A stretch of DNA of 24,545 nucleotides from Elysia marginata (lineage: Eukaryota; Mollusca; Gastropoda; Plakobranchidae). Of this stretch, positions 1 to 9,222 are shown in pieces (within the stretch, counting starts at the first letter, position 1; the number at the start of each line of letters is the position of its first letter). The notes under the pieces were generated by a model. The model had not been told where the DNA came from. It saw only the letters and a list, made by a program, of their open reading frames with translations, and searched no databases. A program made the translations under genes and the position numbers. The stretch lies in the NCBI GenBank assembly GCA_019649035.1, contig BMAT01004452.1:92124-116668 (forward strand), read 5' to 3'.

Positions 1-87
1 AAGTCCTTGGTTTGACTCGGCCGGGGATCGAACCACACACCTACCGATATCTGAGCGAGTGTTTTACCGCTAGGCCACAGAGCCGGT
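1..87 (-). mobile_element. tRNA-derived SINE, head only (runs off left edge)
   Basis: Read on the minus strand, this stretch has a tRNA-like RNA polymerase III promoter. An A-box-like stretch (TGGCCTAGCGGTAAAACAC, about 56-74) is followed by a B box GGTTCGATCCCC (about 22-33). The same head recurs at 4210-4288, where it is joined to a body, so this is a dispersed SINE and not a lone tRNA gene. The acceptor-stem halves do not pair well. The body would lie to the left of base 1, outside the window. Compared with the second copy, this one has about 10 extra bases between the two boxes. Confidence 0.75.
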
Positions 88-101
88 ATTTCTTTGACTG
101 T

Positions 102-125
102 GATGACTTTAAGTGGATGACACTG
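102..125. mobile_element. Terminal scrap of the CAGTGG-TIR MITE family
   Basis: The bases GACTTTAAGTGGAT followed by GACACTG and then TA match the right end of the three longer copies at 14271-14442, 14583-14750 and 16295-16473. Only the last 24 bp or so are recognisable. They abut the SINE head at 1-87. A match this short could be chance, but the terminal bases and the following TA agree with the family. Confidence 0.4.
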
Positions 126-1584
126 TACACGCTAGTAGTACCATAAAATAGATATGAATGAGAGACAAAAATTTATGTCTCTTTGATAAAATATAATATA
201 TATAGGTCTGTTGATAAGGTTTTTTTAATGCTAAACAATTCTTCACTTTTCAGCCATATAGTTTATTTCCTTAATTCCAATTTATTATAATTCCTTTTCA
301 GTTTCATTTATGAACTGTTGATTGAACTTTCAAAACTGAATTCAGGAGCTATATATCTCCTTATCAAATATATAGTAATCAAGATTCAGAACAAAAATAA
401 CGGAGAAATGTTTTAAAAGTTGTGGCTATCGAGGCACTTTTAACCATATTTGTAGATTTAGAAAAAAAATGTTAGCAAACCATACCAAAAAAACAGCATT
501 ATTTAAATTATTTTAATCTTTTGAACGAAAAAAAAGAAACTCTTTTTAACAGAATCTTGCATCTGATTGAAAAAAAATGATTTTCTTAAAACAATCAAAG
601 CAAAGAAGCAAAGCCAGAAAAATCTGGTCAAGAAACAACTAAGATTTATTAGGGAAAAGTGATGTTCACGGACGAAACTATTTTGTTTATGTTAATTCTT
701 CCGCCAAAAGCAGAAGTGTGTAGAGTTTGGCCTCTCCTCCTTATTACTAATTTTCCACGGATAGGAGTCGGGAAAAGTAAGTGTGCCATTTCCACAATAC
801 AGAGACTTTTCAACTTCAAGAAGATATGACAGAAAACTCTTTCATCTTCTTTGCGTCACTAATAATGCAACCATGTCCCCGCCCTAGCCGGGATGCATGA
901 GCTTAGCCTAGATCTTTGTCGTGCACGCCCAAAGGGCAAATACCTTTATTTCACGCCTACAATTATTAATCTAGATCTAGTAGTAAATACGCAGTTTCCT
1001 GAATTTTCTAAAAACAAAAAGTGAGATTGGTTATATTGGTCTGACCAAGGACTACTATACGAATTCCTTGGCTCTGACCTTAATCTACGTCACAACTTGA
1101 GGAATACAATCTCTTCATCTTTCCTTCCTACAGATTGCGCATTTCTTAGTGTGCATCGGCAGGAAAAAAATATTACACGGCTTAAAATAAGACGCTCTTA
1201 GGCCACCTTTGTTACACAATTCCGCACCATTGGGCGTTTATATATATATGCTCAAGCAAATTAGACACATCACTAACCTCACTATTCGTCCATGTTTATT
1301 TATTTTGAGGCGAGTTCGATAATCTTAAGGTCTAACATAGGAGTGGTCGTACAGTGTCAGAGTATGTCACCGTTTAGTGAGATTATTTCAATTAAATTAT
1401 TTGAAATAATCAACAACAAAATTTTGTCTTTGCTAATGCTTTTTCTTGCATTGGGGAATGTTGAGGATCGTTCTGTTAACGAGTTTAGACCATCTAACTG
1501 CAAATAAAATAAATCGCATAAATAGGCATTTTGAAGGAAATTGACCAAATTTATGGTGGTATACGTCTTTGCTTGAATGCGGTG
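126..1584. other. AT-rich intergenic stretch, nothing recognised
   Basis: No open reading frame here resembles a known protein, and no repeat shared with the rest of the window was seen. There are A-rich runs near 460-590. The small ORFs at 1292-1507 (plus) and 1357-1683 (minus) have no recognisable domain and the second overlaps the SINE that follows. Confidence 0.6.
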
Positions 1585-1931
1585 ACGTACTGGGTAAGAG
1601 TGGTTAGCGCGATGGACTCGAGATCTTGAGGTCGCAGGTTCGATTCCCGACCATGCCATGATGCAATACACTTGGGATGGCAAAATAACTTAACTTTGCA
1701 CAGTCCACCCACCTGTAAAATGGGAACCCAGCTACAGGCAATTCTTGAATTTGTGATACGCGCCTGCAACACCATGCATATGGGTTAAAAGTGGCCTTCA
1801 AATTAATGTACGGATCTCCTGGGGCACTAGCGGCGCTGCTCTGTGGCGACACAGCTACGCTGAGTAACGAAGCCAAATTTCCCGAACGGGATTAATGATA
1901 GTGTATAAAATAAATCAATAAAATAAATAAA
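1585..1931 (+). mobile_element. tRNA-derived SINE with A-rich tail, near complete
   Basis: The head carries an A-box-like TGGTTAGCGCGATGG (about 1601-1615) and a B box GGTTCGATTCCC (1638-1649), the internal promoter of RNA polymerase III. The body has a central block, CACCTGTAAAATGGGA then TTCTTGAATTTGTGA, that recurs on the minus strand at about 17117-17165 behind another tRNA-like head, which shows a shared family. The element ends in an irregular AAATAAAT-type tail (about 1905-1931). It does not encode protein; family knowledge says SINEs borrow a LINE's machinery. The exact 5' end is uncertain by a few bases. The head differs from that of the SINEs at 1-87 and 4210-4288, so two SINE families are present. 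Confidence 0.82.
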
Positions 1932-1982
1932 GTTTGAATCGAATTGATTACGGTGCAGGGTGAGTTGTGAAGGGTGCTCATC

Positions 1983-2086
1983 ACTTCAGATAACTAAATA
2001 GAATGTTTCCCTAATGATTATTAACATGTTTTTGAGACCGACAAAATAATATACCTTAAAAAGCTGTCAGACGTTTTAAACTGTAG
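1983..2086. repeat. Left copy of a ~105 bp direct repeat flanking a LINE
   Basis: The sequence from ACTTCAGATAACTAAATAG to CTGTAG is repeated at 2691-2796 in the same orientation. Between the copies lie a 5'-truncated LINE and its simple-repeat tail. The copies differ at about eight single positions plus a divergent central patch of about 20 bp. The arrangement looks like an old target-site duplication, although it is longer than most LINE duplications. A pre-existing tandem duplication is the alternative. Confidence 0.8.
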
Positions 2087-2093
2087 TTTTCAT

Positions 2094-2637
2094 ATGTGAA
2101 CCTGCTGCTTTTCACCATAAGCTCAATTGCACCTTCCTACATCAGAAGAAAAGATGCAACACAGAAAATAATCAAAACAATCGACGACATGACAGACAGC
2201 ATACCTTTTAAACAAATATACAAGGAAGCCCCAAACAACAAGACTAAGGTCAAGAAACCCCTTCTGCAATGCAAAGTTTGAACACTTTAATGCGACAAAG
2301 GAACGGAGGAAGGAATGGAAAAATAACATTCTAGCAGCTGGAAGTATGATAACTAATCCGACCCAACCACTTCCTGGCTTCACAACCTTAAAAAGAAAGC
2401 ATTGGGTGATATCCAACCAACTTCGAACAAGGCGTGCAAAGTCCGCCTATATGATGCATAAGTAGAAACTGAAAGGCTCTCCGATGTACCAACGATGAAG
2501 CAAAGTCCCTGAAACAACAGATCACGTTGTTTTAAACTGCCCAGTTACGAAACTAGATGGTAGATATGAAACAGTCCATAATGTTGATGAAGACCTGATA
2601 GCCTGGATCAACAAATATTAACTGGAGATGTAGTCAT
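2094..2637 (+). pseudogene. LINE reverse transcriptase C-terminal remnant
   Basis: This is the end of the ORF2 of a non-LTR retrotransposon, cut off at its 5' side. An open stretch (2096-2281) starts with an IAPSYIRRKDA-like block. A frameshift near 2275 then leads into a second frame that reads through to TAA at 2634-2636. The second frame contains LKRKHWVISNQLRTRRAKSA and a degenerate zinc-knuckle region followed by ETTDHVVLNCP. Two in-frame stops (TAG at about 2461, TGA at about 2498) interrupt it. The first two cysteines usually seen in a C-x2-C-x-H-x4-C motif appear to be lost, one to Tyr and one at the TGA. The ORF stops just before the (TAC)n tail, as expected of a LINE 3' end. I cannot name the clade with certainty. 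Confidence 0.85.
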
Positions 2638-2641
2638 AGTG

Positions 2642-2683
<42 letters not shown>
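2642..2683 (+). repeat. (TAC)14 microsatellite, 3' tail of the LINE
   Basis: Fourteen uninterrupted copies of TAC follow the LINE stop codon almost directly and end right before the second copy of the flanking direct repeat. Its place between ORF end and target duplication suggests it is the element's own simple-repeat tail and not an unrelated microsatellite. It is perfect although the ORF is badly decayed, so it may have expanded later. Confidence 0.9.
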
Positions 2684-2690
2684 ATGTACT

Positions 2691-2796
2691 ACTTCAGATA
2701 ATTAAATAGAATGTTTCCGTAATGATTATTAAAATGTTTTTTGCATTTCCCCTAACAAGTATACCTTAAAAAACTGTGAGACGTTGTAAGCTGTAG
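2691..2796. repeat. Right copy of the ~105 bp direct repeat
   Basis: Matches 1983-2086 in the same orientation, beginning ACTTCAGATAATTAAATAG and ending CTGTAG. The two ends shared with the left copy are well conserved, while the central patch (about 2737-2760) is not. Confidence 0.8.
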
Positions 2797-2813
2797 CTAA
2801 AAGCGGCTTTTGC

Positions 2814-3845
2814 TTCAATTCAATTCAATTTAAGTTTATTCAGTCAATACACAGTTATGTTAGTACATTGTATTGAAAATAAGCAATGCTCACTCAGGCT
2901 GACAGATACAAACATAATGAATATTATGGTAAAGTACACTATTATAGGTTATCAATATATGACTGTAATAAAGAAATGAAATGTTATCTTTCTCTCTCTC
3001 TTTCTTCCCCTCTCTCTATCTGTGTACAATTTTCTTTCTTTTGTCACAGAGAACAAGAAATACATGCACTTCGCTTAACATATCCCTCTCAACGTAACAC
3101 CCCATCCTTAGGTGTCCTTCATTTAATCAAAATATTCAATTAGAACAATCTTTTAATTCTAGTTCCATTAAAATGTTTTACAGCTTGTGGAGAGAAGCTA
3201 TTTACTAATCGTTGATTTCCTTTGAACGCCCTTAGTCTCCGCCCGTGGGGTAAAAAAATTAAAATATTTCCTTGCTGAGTGGGTGTCATCTTTTAAGATC
3301 TTTTCTGTTGTGGCTGACATTCTTTCTTCATATAAACTTTCAAGAGATGGCAGATTCACACCAATTAACTTTTGTGCGTTTCTAACAATTGAGTTCAGTC
3401 TTTTAATGTCCTTTTTTGCTCTTCTATCAAACCAAACTATGATCGATTGAGTTAAGATGCTCTCCACAATGGCTCTGTAAAAGTTAATGAGTGTCACCTT
3501 ATTAACCTTAAAAGACCTAAGTTTTTCTTAAAAAGTACACACGCTGAGCTTTTTATATAATGTTGCTATTTGATTTCCACCTTAGTGTGCTTGACAGAAT
3601 TGTGTCCAGGACTGTGCCCCCTGCTATAACCAATGGCGGTGGTGGCACCTCGCCCCTTCGAAAGTCAATTACCAGTTCTTTAGTTTTTTGACACGTTCAG
3701 TTTTAAATTATTTTCTCTACACCATGGAACGGTTGATTCAATCCGTTTTAGAAAACTATTTTCATTGATGTTATCAACCAATCCCGTTACAGTGGTGTCG
3801 TCTGCAAGTTTAACTAGATCTTATTCTCATATTTGCACCTGTTGC
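2814..3845 (-). mobile_element. L2/CR1-group LINE, 3' half, decayed
   Basis: On the minus strand the reverse transcriptase catalytic block reads LADDTTV (about 3790-3811; the two Asp codons of the A-D-D core lie at 3797-3805). Frameshifted scraps follow, then an open stretch at 3198-3497. That stretch begins MTLINFYRAIVESILTQSI and contains LPSLESLYEERM, a pattern I recognise from the C-terminus of L2/Rex1-like elements. After the ORF comes a 3' UTR that ends in AATAAACTTAAA and (TTGAA)n at 2814-2835. Tails of short TTGAA-type repeats are characteristic of this group. Frameshifts and stops make it inactive. It is truncated upstream, where the tail of a SINE begins. The (CT)-rich tract near 2990-3020 lies within its 3' UTR. 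Confidence 0.87.
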
Positions 3846-3849
3846 TTGT

Positions 3850-4288
3850 TTGTTTGATTTTTAACGTTCCGTCAACCTCGAGATTACAGACTTTAAACAG
3901 CAACGCGTGAGTGTGACGGGAACGTCTGTGGGTCTATTTTTAGAAATTGGTTTCATTATTTTTATAGTTTCCTCGATCTGCTTTCCCGATTTTCACGTAC
4001 GCGTAGTGAGGCACGGTGCGTGTGCTTAAGGTCTCTATTATCTCAAATACGGCGCCTTGAACAATTAAAAGCGTGCTGTCACACTGTGATATTAGGAGCG
4101 CTTGCGTACACCACACCCAGTCACATTATCCTGACACCGGGTCGACCAGACTTAACTCTAAATCCACAATGCCAGAACCTAGACGGATCAGCTGCTAATA
4201 CCAACTTTAAAGTCCTTGGTTTGACTCGGCCGGGGATCGAATGACGCACCTCTGAGCGAGTGTCTTACCGCTATACCACAGAGCCGGT
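3850..4288 (-). mobile_element. tRNA-derived SINE with body and tail
   Basis: The head at 4210-4288 matches the SINE head at 1-87 closely, including the B-box core TTCGATCCCC and the flanking ACTCGGCC-type bases. The A-box region is recognisable but altered. On the minus strand the body continues through 4209-3885 and ends in an A-rich run (AAAAATCAAACAAACAAGC, about 3845-3863). The part at 3883-4036 is repeated at 12165-12308 without the head. It may therefore be a separate repeat into which the SINE was placed, and the SINE proper could end near 4040. Confidence 0.68.
3883..4036. repeat. Dispersed repeat, copy 1 (pair of 12165-12308)
   Basis: From ACAGACTTTAAACAGCAACG to GTGCTTAAGGTCT this segment matches 12165-12308 in the same orientation over nearly its whole length. 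Shared blocks include GAGTGTGACGGGAACG, GGGTCTATTTTTAGAAA and TTTCCTCGATCTGCTTT. The copy here carries about 18 extra bases near 3987-4004. No coding potential is evident. Confidence 0.85.
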
Positions 4289-4299
4289 TCACTCGTTGC

Positions 4300-4450
4300 A
4301 TCTTTGAGGTCGACTACACTGCCAAAGTAGGTGAAGCTACCCATTTACAGCAGTGCGGTGCCCTCCAAGATAATTGGGAGCTTAATTGGTAGCATTGGCT
4401 TTTGGGAACTTGTTTTTCTTGGTTGGTGTGCATCCGAATGCTTGTAGATA
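4300..4450 (-). pseudogene. RTE-type LINE reverse transcriptase scrap
   Basis: On the minus strand one frame reads FGCTPTKKNKFPK, and after a frameshift another reads EGTALL, a stop, and then GSFTYFGSVVD. This order, a K-K-x-E-like block followed by a short strand and F-T-Y-x-G-S, is familiar from the end of the reverse transcriptase domain of RTE-like LINEs. Only about 50 residues are recognisable, with at least one stop and one frameshift. It lies directly beside the SINE head at 4288. Whether it belongs to the same element type as 10365-11917 cannot be told, because the matching part of that element is hidden by the gap. Confidence 0.6.
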
Positions 4451-4778
4451 GTTTTGGTAGAGTACTTATTACTCAACATCATAGATTTTTTTACTGATGA
4501 GCATTATCTCCACGGAACGTAATATTCTGTGGGGTTTTTTCTGTTGATGTGCCTTCAACTGGAGATTTTCGTAAGATGTATTAAACCTCTGCCAAACCCT
4601 CAGGCTTCGAGGAACAGGGTATTTTAAAGCGTATCTTCCTGTAGACGGGTTTGGACTCCCGTGCGCCGCCAAGGAACCACGCCCATATACCTTGCAGTCC
4701 GAGTATTTGGCAATATCTGTAACAATCCAATCGTCGGTATTTACTTTATTAGCTGTTGAATTATTTGAGGTGACTATC
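4451..4778. other. Unassigned stretch
   Basis: No recognised gene or repeat. A minus-strand ORF of 117 codons covers most of it (4469-4822). It shows no domain and its start lies inside the terminal repeat of the neighbouring MITE, so I do not treat it as a gene. Confidence 0.5.
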
Positions 4779-4997
4779 GAGGCTGTGCACATTATGTAAA
4801 TATAGCGTCTCGCTATCACCATGCCGGACGCTTCCGGAAGTTAGATTAAAAGTCTTTAGTTCAATGAATAAAATAATGTAACCCTAATTTACGTAGATCT
4901 ACATTGACCCTAAGCACAAAAGAGGTATACTCTAACTTCCGGGATCATCGACCATTTTGATAGCCAAATGCAACATTTTTGTAACATGCACCCCCTC
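4779..4997. mobile_element. MITE with long terminal inverted repeats, copy 1
   Basis: The ends are inverted copies of each other over roughly 65-70 bp with mismatches. The outer bases are GAGGCTGTGCA on the left and the complement of GAGGGGGTGCA on the right. The inner part is CTATCA(N)2ATG-like and then a perfect 12-bp CCGGAAGTTAGA (4834-4845) facing TCTAACTTCCGG (4931-4942). The core between them (AATGTAACCCTAA, TTTACGTAGAT, CTAAGCACAAAA) is shared with the copy at 9814-10041. It encodes nothing, so it would have been moved by a transposase made elsewhere. No clear target-site duplication was seen, and I cannot assign a superfamily. Confidence 0.8.
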
Positions 4998-5294
4998 AAT
5001 ATGCGTTTCAGTTCACCTTGTCATAACCAAGATTCGTTCGATAAGCGCAACTTTTCAATGATTTTAACTTAGATCTAGCTCACAAGGTAACACAGGATCT
5101 AATCCTATAGTGCTGTAGGCCAAGATCTTTATCATGTCCCGCAATCGTCGGTTGAGAATTTAAGCTAGATAATGCGTCTAACGTTTAGGTAAATCTGTAC
5201 AATCCCTACTAATCTTAAGGAAAACGAGAAGCACTGTAAGTAGATAACCATAGTTTAGAAGCTAATTGCCACAATTATAGTTCTAGCTAATATC
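4998..5294. other. Unassigned AT-rich stretch
   Basis: No gene, repeat shared within the window or structured element was recognised. Confidence 0.5.
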
Positions 5295-5606
5295 ATGGCG
5301 TTCATCGTGCTACGTTTTCTCCAATACGTGTGTATGTCAATTTTATTTCGGGTTACAATTTATGTAGAACTCTATAACCTTTTGCTCATCCGATCCCATC
5401 CAGTAAGCGTGCTGCTCCAGTGGGTGCCATGGATAGTTTCTTCACCAAACACGGTTCTTTATCTCTTCCTGCTTTCCGCCCTTCTCAAAGCGTCTAACAG
5501 TAAACAGGTTCGTCCAGCCTTTGAAAACTCGTCTCTTTCCAGAGACAGTCATGATCAAGTGAACCATAATACTAACAAAAAAAAATTAAAAGATCTTTAC
5601 AACTAG
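5295..5606 (+). CDS. Uncertain 103-codon ORF with hydrophobic N-terminal half
   Basis: I do not recognise this ORF. Its first 65 residues or so hold two or three hydrophobic stretches that could be membrane segments (roughly residues 1-35, 38-50 and 52-66). The C-terminal part is polar and ends in a Lys/Asn-rich tail. It begins at an ATG and no splice signal was identified around it. AT-rich animal DNA produces such ORFs by chance, and hydrophobic stretches come easily from T-rich codons. It could be a decayed exon of a membrane protein, but nothing in the sequence proves that it is expressed. Confidence 0.12.
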   Translation: MAFIVLRFLQYVCMSILFRVTIYVELYNLLLIRSHPVSVLLQWVPWIVSSPNTVLYLFLLSALLKASNSKQVRPAFENSSLSRDSHDQVNHNTNKKKLKDLYN

Positions 5607-6549
5607 ATTAAGATGGGAAAAGTTAAAAAAAACAATGTTACAAAAGAAACTGATTTCAAACGGGCAAAATAGGCAAAAGCAAATCAATTATGAAAGATAT
5701 GGTAAAGTTACAATATCAAATGCGTTGTGAAAAAACGTCTCCAAGTGATACATAATATTCTTTATAGTAAAGAAATTATTAGGCTAGTAAAGATTTGAAA
5801 AAAAAGCAGAGTAGATATGTCATATAAATATGTCCATCTAAGCGCATCCAACCCACTTCCAAAATAAAACACCTAAAAAACAAAAACCTTAAAAAAATCT
5901 TAACACATTAACAAGACAAAAGTTAAAGTCTCAATCAACCAAGTGTCTTGGTGTTTTATTATTAGATAAGATACACATTATCGATCCACTCTTGGAAATT
6001 TGACATTGAGGTTGATAATAAAATAAATGACATATAGTTTGACAATTATATTTCATACTTAAACTCAGAAACACATTAAACATACATAGTTAATTACGAT
6101 CAAGACAATGCGATAAACAAACTCACTTTTACAACAGAAGCAAGTTTCTCTCTCGCTCTCTCACTCACTTCCTCACCTATCTCACATTCATCCTTAAGGC
6201 CATAAATTCACATACATATAAATACATAGATGAAAGAAAGCAAAGCCTTGACATTAACATTTACGCCCGATTTTTTATTCCAATGTTCGAGATTTTGCCG
6301 GATTGAAAGATTTTTGTAACATTCTGTTTGACTATGAATAGGCCTAGTAGTAAATCTTCCTGATTTTCCTGAGATCTGATATGCGTTATAAAGAGGTTGG
6401 CATGGGTGATTATGAAGGTATGGCATTCAATGATCATTATTTGCGTGCCTAGTGTGCGATCCCCGTAGAAACCTTTAAGCAACACGAATCGATAACGTCA
6501 CTTCCGTATTTTATTACTTAAAACATCATTATGTAATATAAATGGGCAC
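5607..6549. other. AT-rich stretch, nothing recognised
   Basis: A-rich in its first half (5570-5960), with a short CT-rich patch near 6148-6175. The overlapping minus-strand ORFs at 6208-6485 show no known domain. Confidence 0.5.
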
Positions 6550-6756
6550 GACGGTCTGGAAAAACTAATGATGCACGGGAAAGTGGAAGGAAGACGCGCT
6601 CGCGGTCGACAACTACAGACTTTCATGGACAGTCTGTCTCGCTTCATCAATACATCTAACAAGAGCCTGTCTAAGCTTGGCATATTCCGGCAGACTGAGG
6701 ACAGAGAGGCATGGAAATCCCTGATCGTCAGTGTCTGCGCCAGATCTGACACATAG
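6550..6756 (+). pseudogene. LINE reverse transcriptase C-terminal tail
   Basis: The open frame reads HGKVEGRRARGRQLQTFMDS, then TEDREAWKSLIVSVCA, and ends at TAG 6754-6756. The order Gly-Lys-x-x-Gly-x-R-x-x-G-R-Q, M-D-S-L, and finally D-R-E-x-W-K-S-x-I-V is a pattern I know from the last 60-70 residues of LINE ORF2 proteins, often seen in invertebrate endonuclease/reverse transcriptase annotations. The conserved reverse transcriptase core is absent, so this is a 5'-truncated copy. The open frame is intact over the part that remains. No poly(A) or simple-repeat tail was seen right after it. The clade cannot be settled from this piece. Confidence 0.75.
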
Positions 6757-7649
6757 AAGAAGGAAATGCAATTGTGTTAGTATGTCGGCGACAAAATGCC
6801 CAGAACAAAGAACTTGTTTTGAAGCAATGCTCGTTTACTGAATGCAGGAAGGGCTTCACCAGTTTGATATTGAATGACGCATGAATGATGTCGACAGTGA
6901 TGATTATGTATCGGGAATGCTATTTCAAGAGAGAGTTAGATACGCCGTTCTTGGCAGAAAGGCAGCCAAAGCGTAAGCTCATTTTTTCTTCTCGTTTTCA
7001 TTGTTTCGTTTCTTTCAAACTACTGAGTTTTGCCTCGATGTTTTATCATAAGTGACTATTGAAATTTAAAACAATAAACCCACTTACTTTAGTAAGCCGA
7101 ACACTTCATCAACCAAAGTCCAAAGCAATATTTTTTGTTTGTTCACAGTTTTGAAAGCCTAAATTCTCTATAGTAACTACGTTTATGGCATATTGGCTCT
7201 GTGTTACCTGCTTTCAATGTTTCATACACTTTTTTTTCTTTGTAAAACTAAAAACCTAATGCCTTCATGAGCCATATTGTGTGGAGTGGAAGAGAAAGGG
7301 GAATTTCATAAGCGACTGATTGCAGCTATTCAAGCAAACCGTTTTATATTGATCTTTTTTACTTATAAGATTAAGAATGAACCCAACTAGTTTTATTTAG
7401 AGCTATCTCTATCGTGTCATTTGGCTTTGCAGTTGCAAAAAGAAATACAATAGCTACCTTTTGGCGTTCTAAGTGAAAAACCTAAAGTACGTGTAAAGGC
7501 ATTAAAAAACGGCTTTTTACGTAAGCACAGTAACAAGTTGGCCGAAAACACGAACGGTTACGACCCACTTAAAAGAGGTCTGCAACACTAACCTCTCTGT
7601 TGTCGACCTGTAGCTACGACAGATGCTTAACATTTGGTAAAAGCTTACT
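6757..7649. other. Unassigned stretch
   Basis: No gene or repeat recognised. The first 200 bases may be the 3' UTR of the LINE remnant before it, but no tail marks its end. Confidence 0.5.
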
Positions 7650-8010
7650 AATCGTTCGGGTGTCATATCAAACAGCTAGAGATGTGCTGAAATCATTGAA
7701 AATTTTTTTTTCGGATTGGGTGCATTGTTAATCGTTACTGAGGCAATATGTCATTCTGTTTATAAGGACAACGCCTGGCTCTAAACAAGTTGAAAGAGTC
7801 AACTTGCCTTGGTTGGACTCAAGATTTCGGGAAATCCTACCTCGTCCTCCCTTTAGTTCAGACCTAACACCATCAGACTTGTATCTTCATCCCGATTTCA
7901 AGCAAGAAATATTATGGAATGAAATCATTACGTTGCTGACGATGAAGTTGAGGTTGGTTAAGGACAAATTTTCCTATGCAACCATCAACATACGCTCACA
8001 ACGCAAATCT
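7650..8010 (+). pseudogene. Mariner-like transposase remnant
   Basis: A short frame around 7680-7730 gives RDVLKSLK. A block at 7768-7782 reads KDNAWL in another frame, resembling the H/D-D-N-A block of mariner transposases. The ORF from about 7790 to 8031 contains ILPRPPFSSDLTPSDLYLHP. The P-P-Y/F-S-x-D-L-x-P-S-D block carries the third catalytic Asp of Tc1/mariner enzymes, and that Asp is present here. The frames do not agree and stops lie between them, so this is a decayed copy. No terminal inverted repeats of a mariner were found on either side. Past about 7910 the similarity fades. The family is secure at the level of Tc1/mariner; a finer assignment is not possible. Confidence 0.72.
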
Positions 8011-8013
8011 GAT

Positions 8014-8075
8014 ACATTGCACAAAACATAATTGCGTTTAGCTATCAGAATGGCGAAATGCGCTTAGAAGTTTTG
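8014..8075. mobile_element. Lone end of the long-TIR MITE family
   Basis: The stretch containing TGCACAAAACATAATTGCG, CTATCAGAATGGCGAA and TTAGAAG matches the terminal repeat of the elements at 4779-4997 and 9814-10041, read inward. A second, inverted end was not found nearby, so this is a truncated copy. It lies directly after the mariner-like scrap. Confidence 0.5.
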
Positions 8076-9148
8076 AGTAGAACTCATTAGTGTAATGAGT
8101 CGTTGTGAGAGCCATGACTCATTTGCAGAGATGATAATCACATTGACTCCTTGTATGAAAGAGTTCTACCCCCACACTTCTGGGTTCATTCTGACATCTT
8201 GATTGCCCAACGCTATGGGAATGTTTCAGGACTAATCTCTCACGTGTGGAAAATTCAAAAGGTGGGATCACCAGCGAAATCTTCTTTGGGCAAGGTAGTT
8301 TATTCAAATAACTCTAGTGCTCAATCTAAGCCTAAAAACTCACCATTGCTCAAAGGGAACAACTCTTAGAGAATTTTTATAAAGTTCATAGAACTGTCCC
8401 ATTGCGTTTAGCGCAACCTGGCCTACCTGACTGGCTTTTAGCGTTTTTCTAGTTCTTTGACAGGAAGCTTCGGCTGCTTCTCGGACTTCCGTCGTGAAGA
8501 GCAGCCATCTCCACTATTGTTTGTTGTGCGATTGAATTCAACCGGTCAAGTTCTTTTAGGCCTGTAATTTAAGTTATGGTGTTGGTAAGCGGGAAAGGTC
8601 CTTGTTGATTGTATTTTGTCAGTGTACTTGGCCTTTTGTGCAATGGGTTATGTTTATATCCTCAAATGAAGTAAAATATATAAAATTGTGTGGGTAGCAT
8701 ATATACCCGAGCTTTGTTTGCCTCATATTTAGATTAGGAGTTATCGAACCTGACGTCAAAACTGGGATACAAAAACATGCAATTAAATATAAAGATATTT
8801 TGACAATAAATTATGTATGTTTTAATAACAAACTTTTGCTTGTTAAAGACTGAAATTAGTGATGGAGGCAGCAACAGAGTCATAGTAATTCATACCAAAA
8901 GATAATTATTTTTTTCAGACCGCCTTAATTTTAAGCCTATAGCAGGCCGCTGCAAACTAAGTAAAGCTTTAAGTACCCCAATCATATGAGATCACATGTA
9001 TTTACTTTGGTTCCAAATGAAACATAAAAGTCGTATTATTATTAACAACATTTGTAATAAAACTACTACCTGTATTCCGAGAGTCGAGAACAAAGAGCCA
9101 AAAGCTTTAGGTCGACAAAATAATGAGACCATCATTACAAACATTGGC
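8076..9148. other. Unassigned stretch
   Basis: No gene or family of repeats recognised. ORFs at 8119-8307 (minus) and 8151-8369 (plus) overlap each other and have no domain. The bases around 8480-8530 are a little more GC-rich than the surroundings. Confidence 0.5.
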
Positions 9149-9222
9149 AAGTTTCACAATGTGCATATTGTAACGCCATTCATGCGTGGAGGCGTATGTA
9201 CATCACATAAGCAAATTAAGTA
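9149..9222. repeat. Dispersed repeat, fragment matching 12033-12108
   Basis: Shared blocks are ATGTGCATATTGT, TTCATG, AGGCGTATGTACAT and TAAGCAAATTAAG in the same order and orientation. Together with the pair 3883-4036 and 12165-12308, it suggests one repeat family of at least 275 bp whose fuller copy lies at 12033-12308. Confidence 0.65.

Noticed and set aside
1604..1876. Minus-strand ORFs across 1551-1876
   Set aside because: Antisense of the SINE at 1585-1931. Similar ORFs appear in databases because SINEs are translated by gene predictors.
4210..4288. Possible genuine tRNA genes at 1-87, 1592-1660, 4210-4288 and 17230-17294
   Set aside because: A and B boxes are present, but the acceptor stems do not pair and each complete head is followed by a repeated body, so they are SINE heads.
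4469..4822. Minus-strand ORF of 117 codons
   Set aside because: Starts inside the terminal repeat of the MITE at 4779-4997 and has no recognisable domain.
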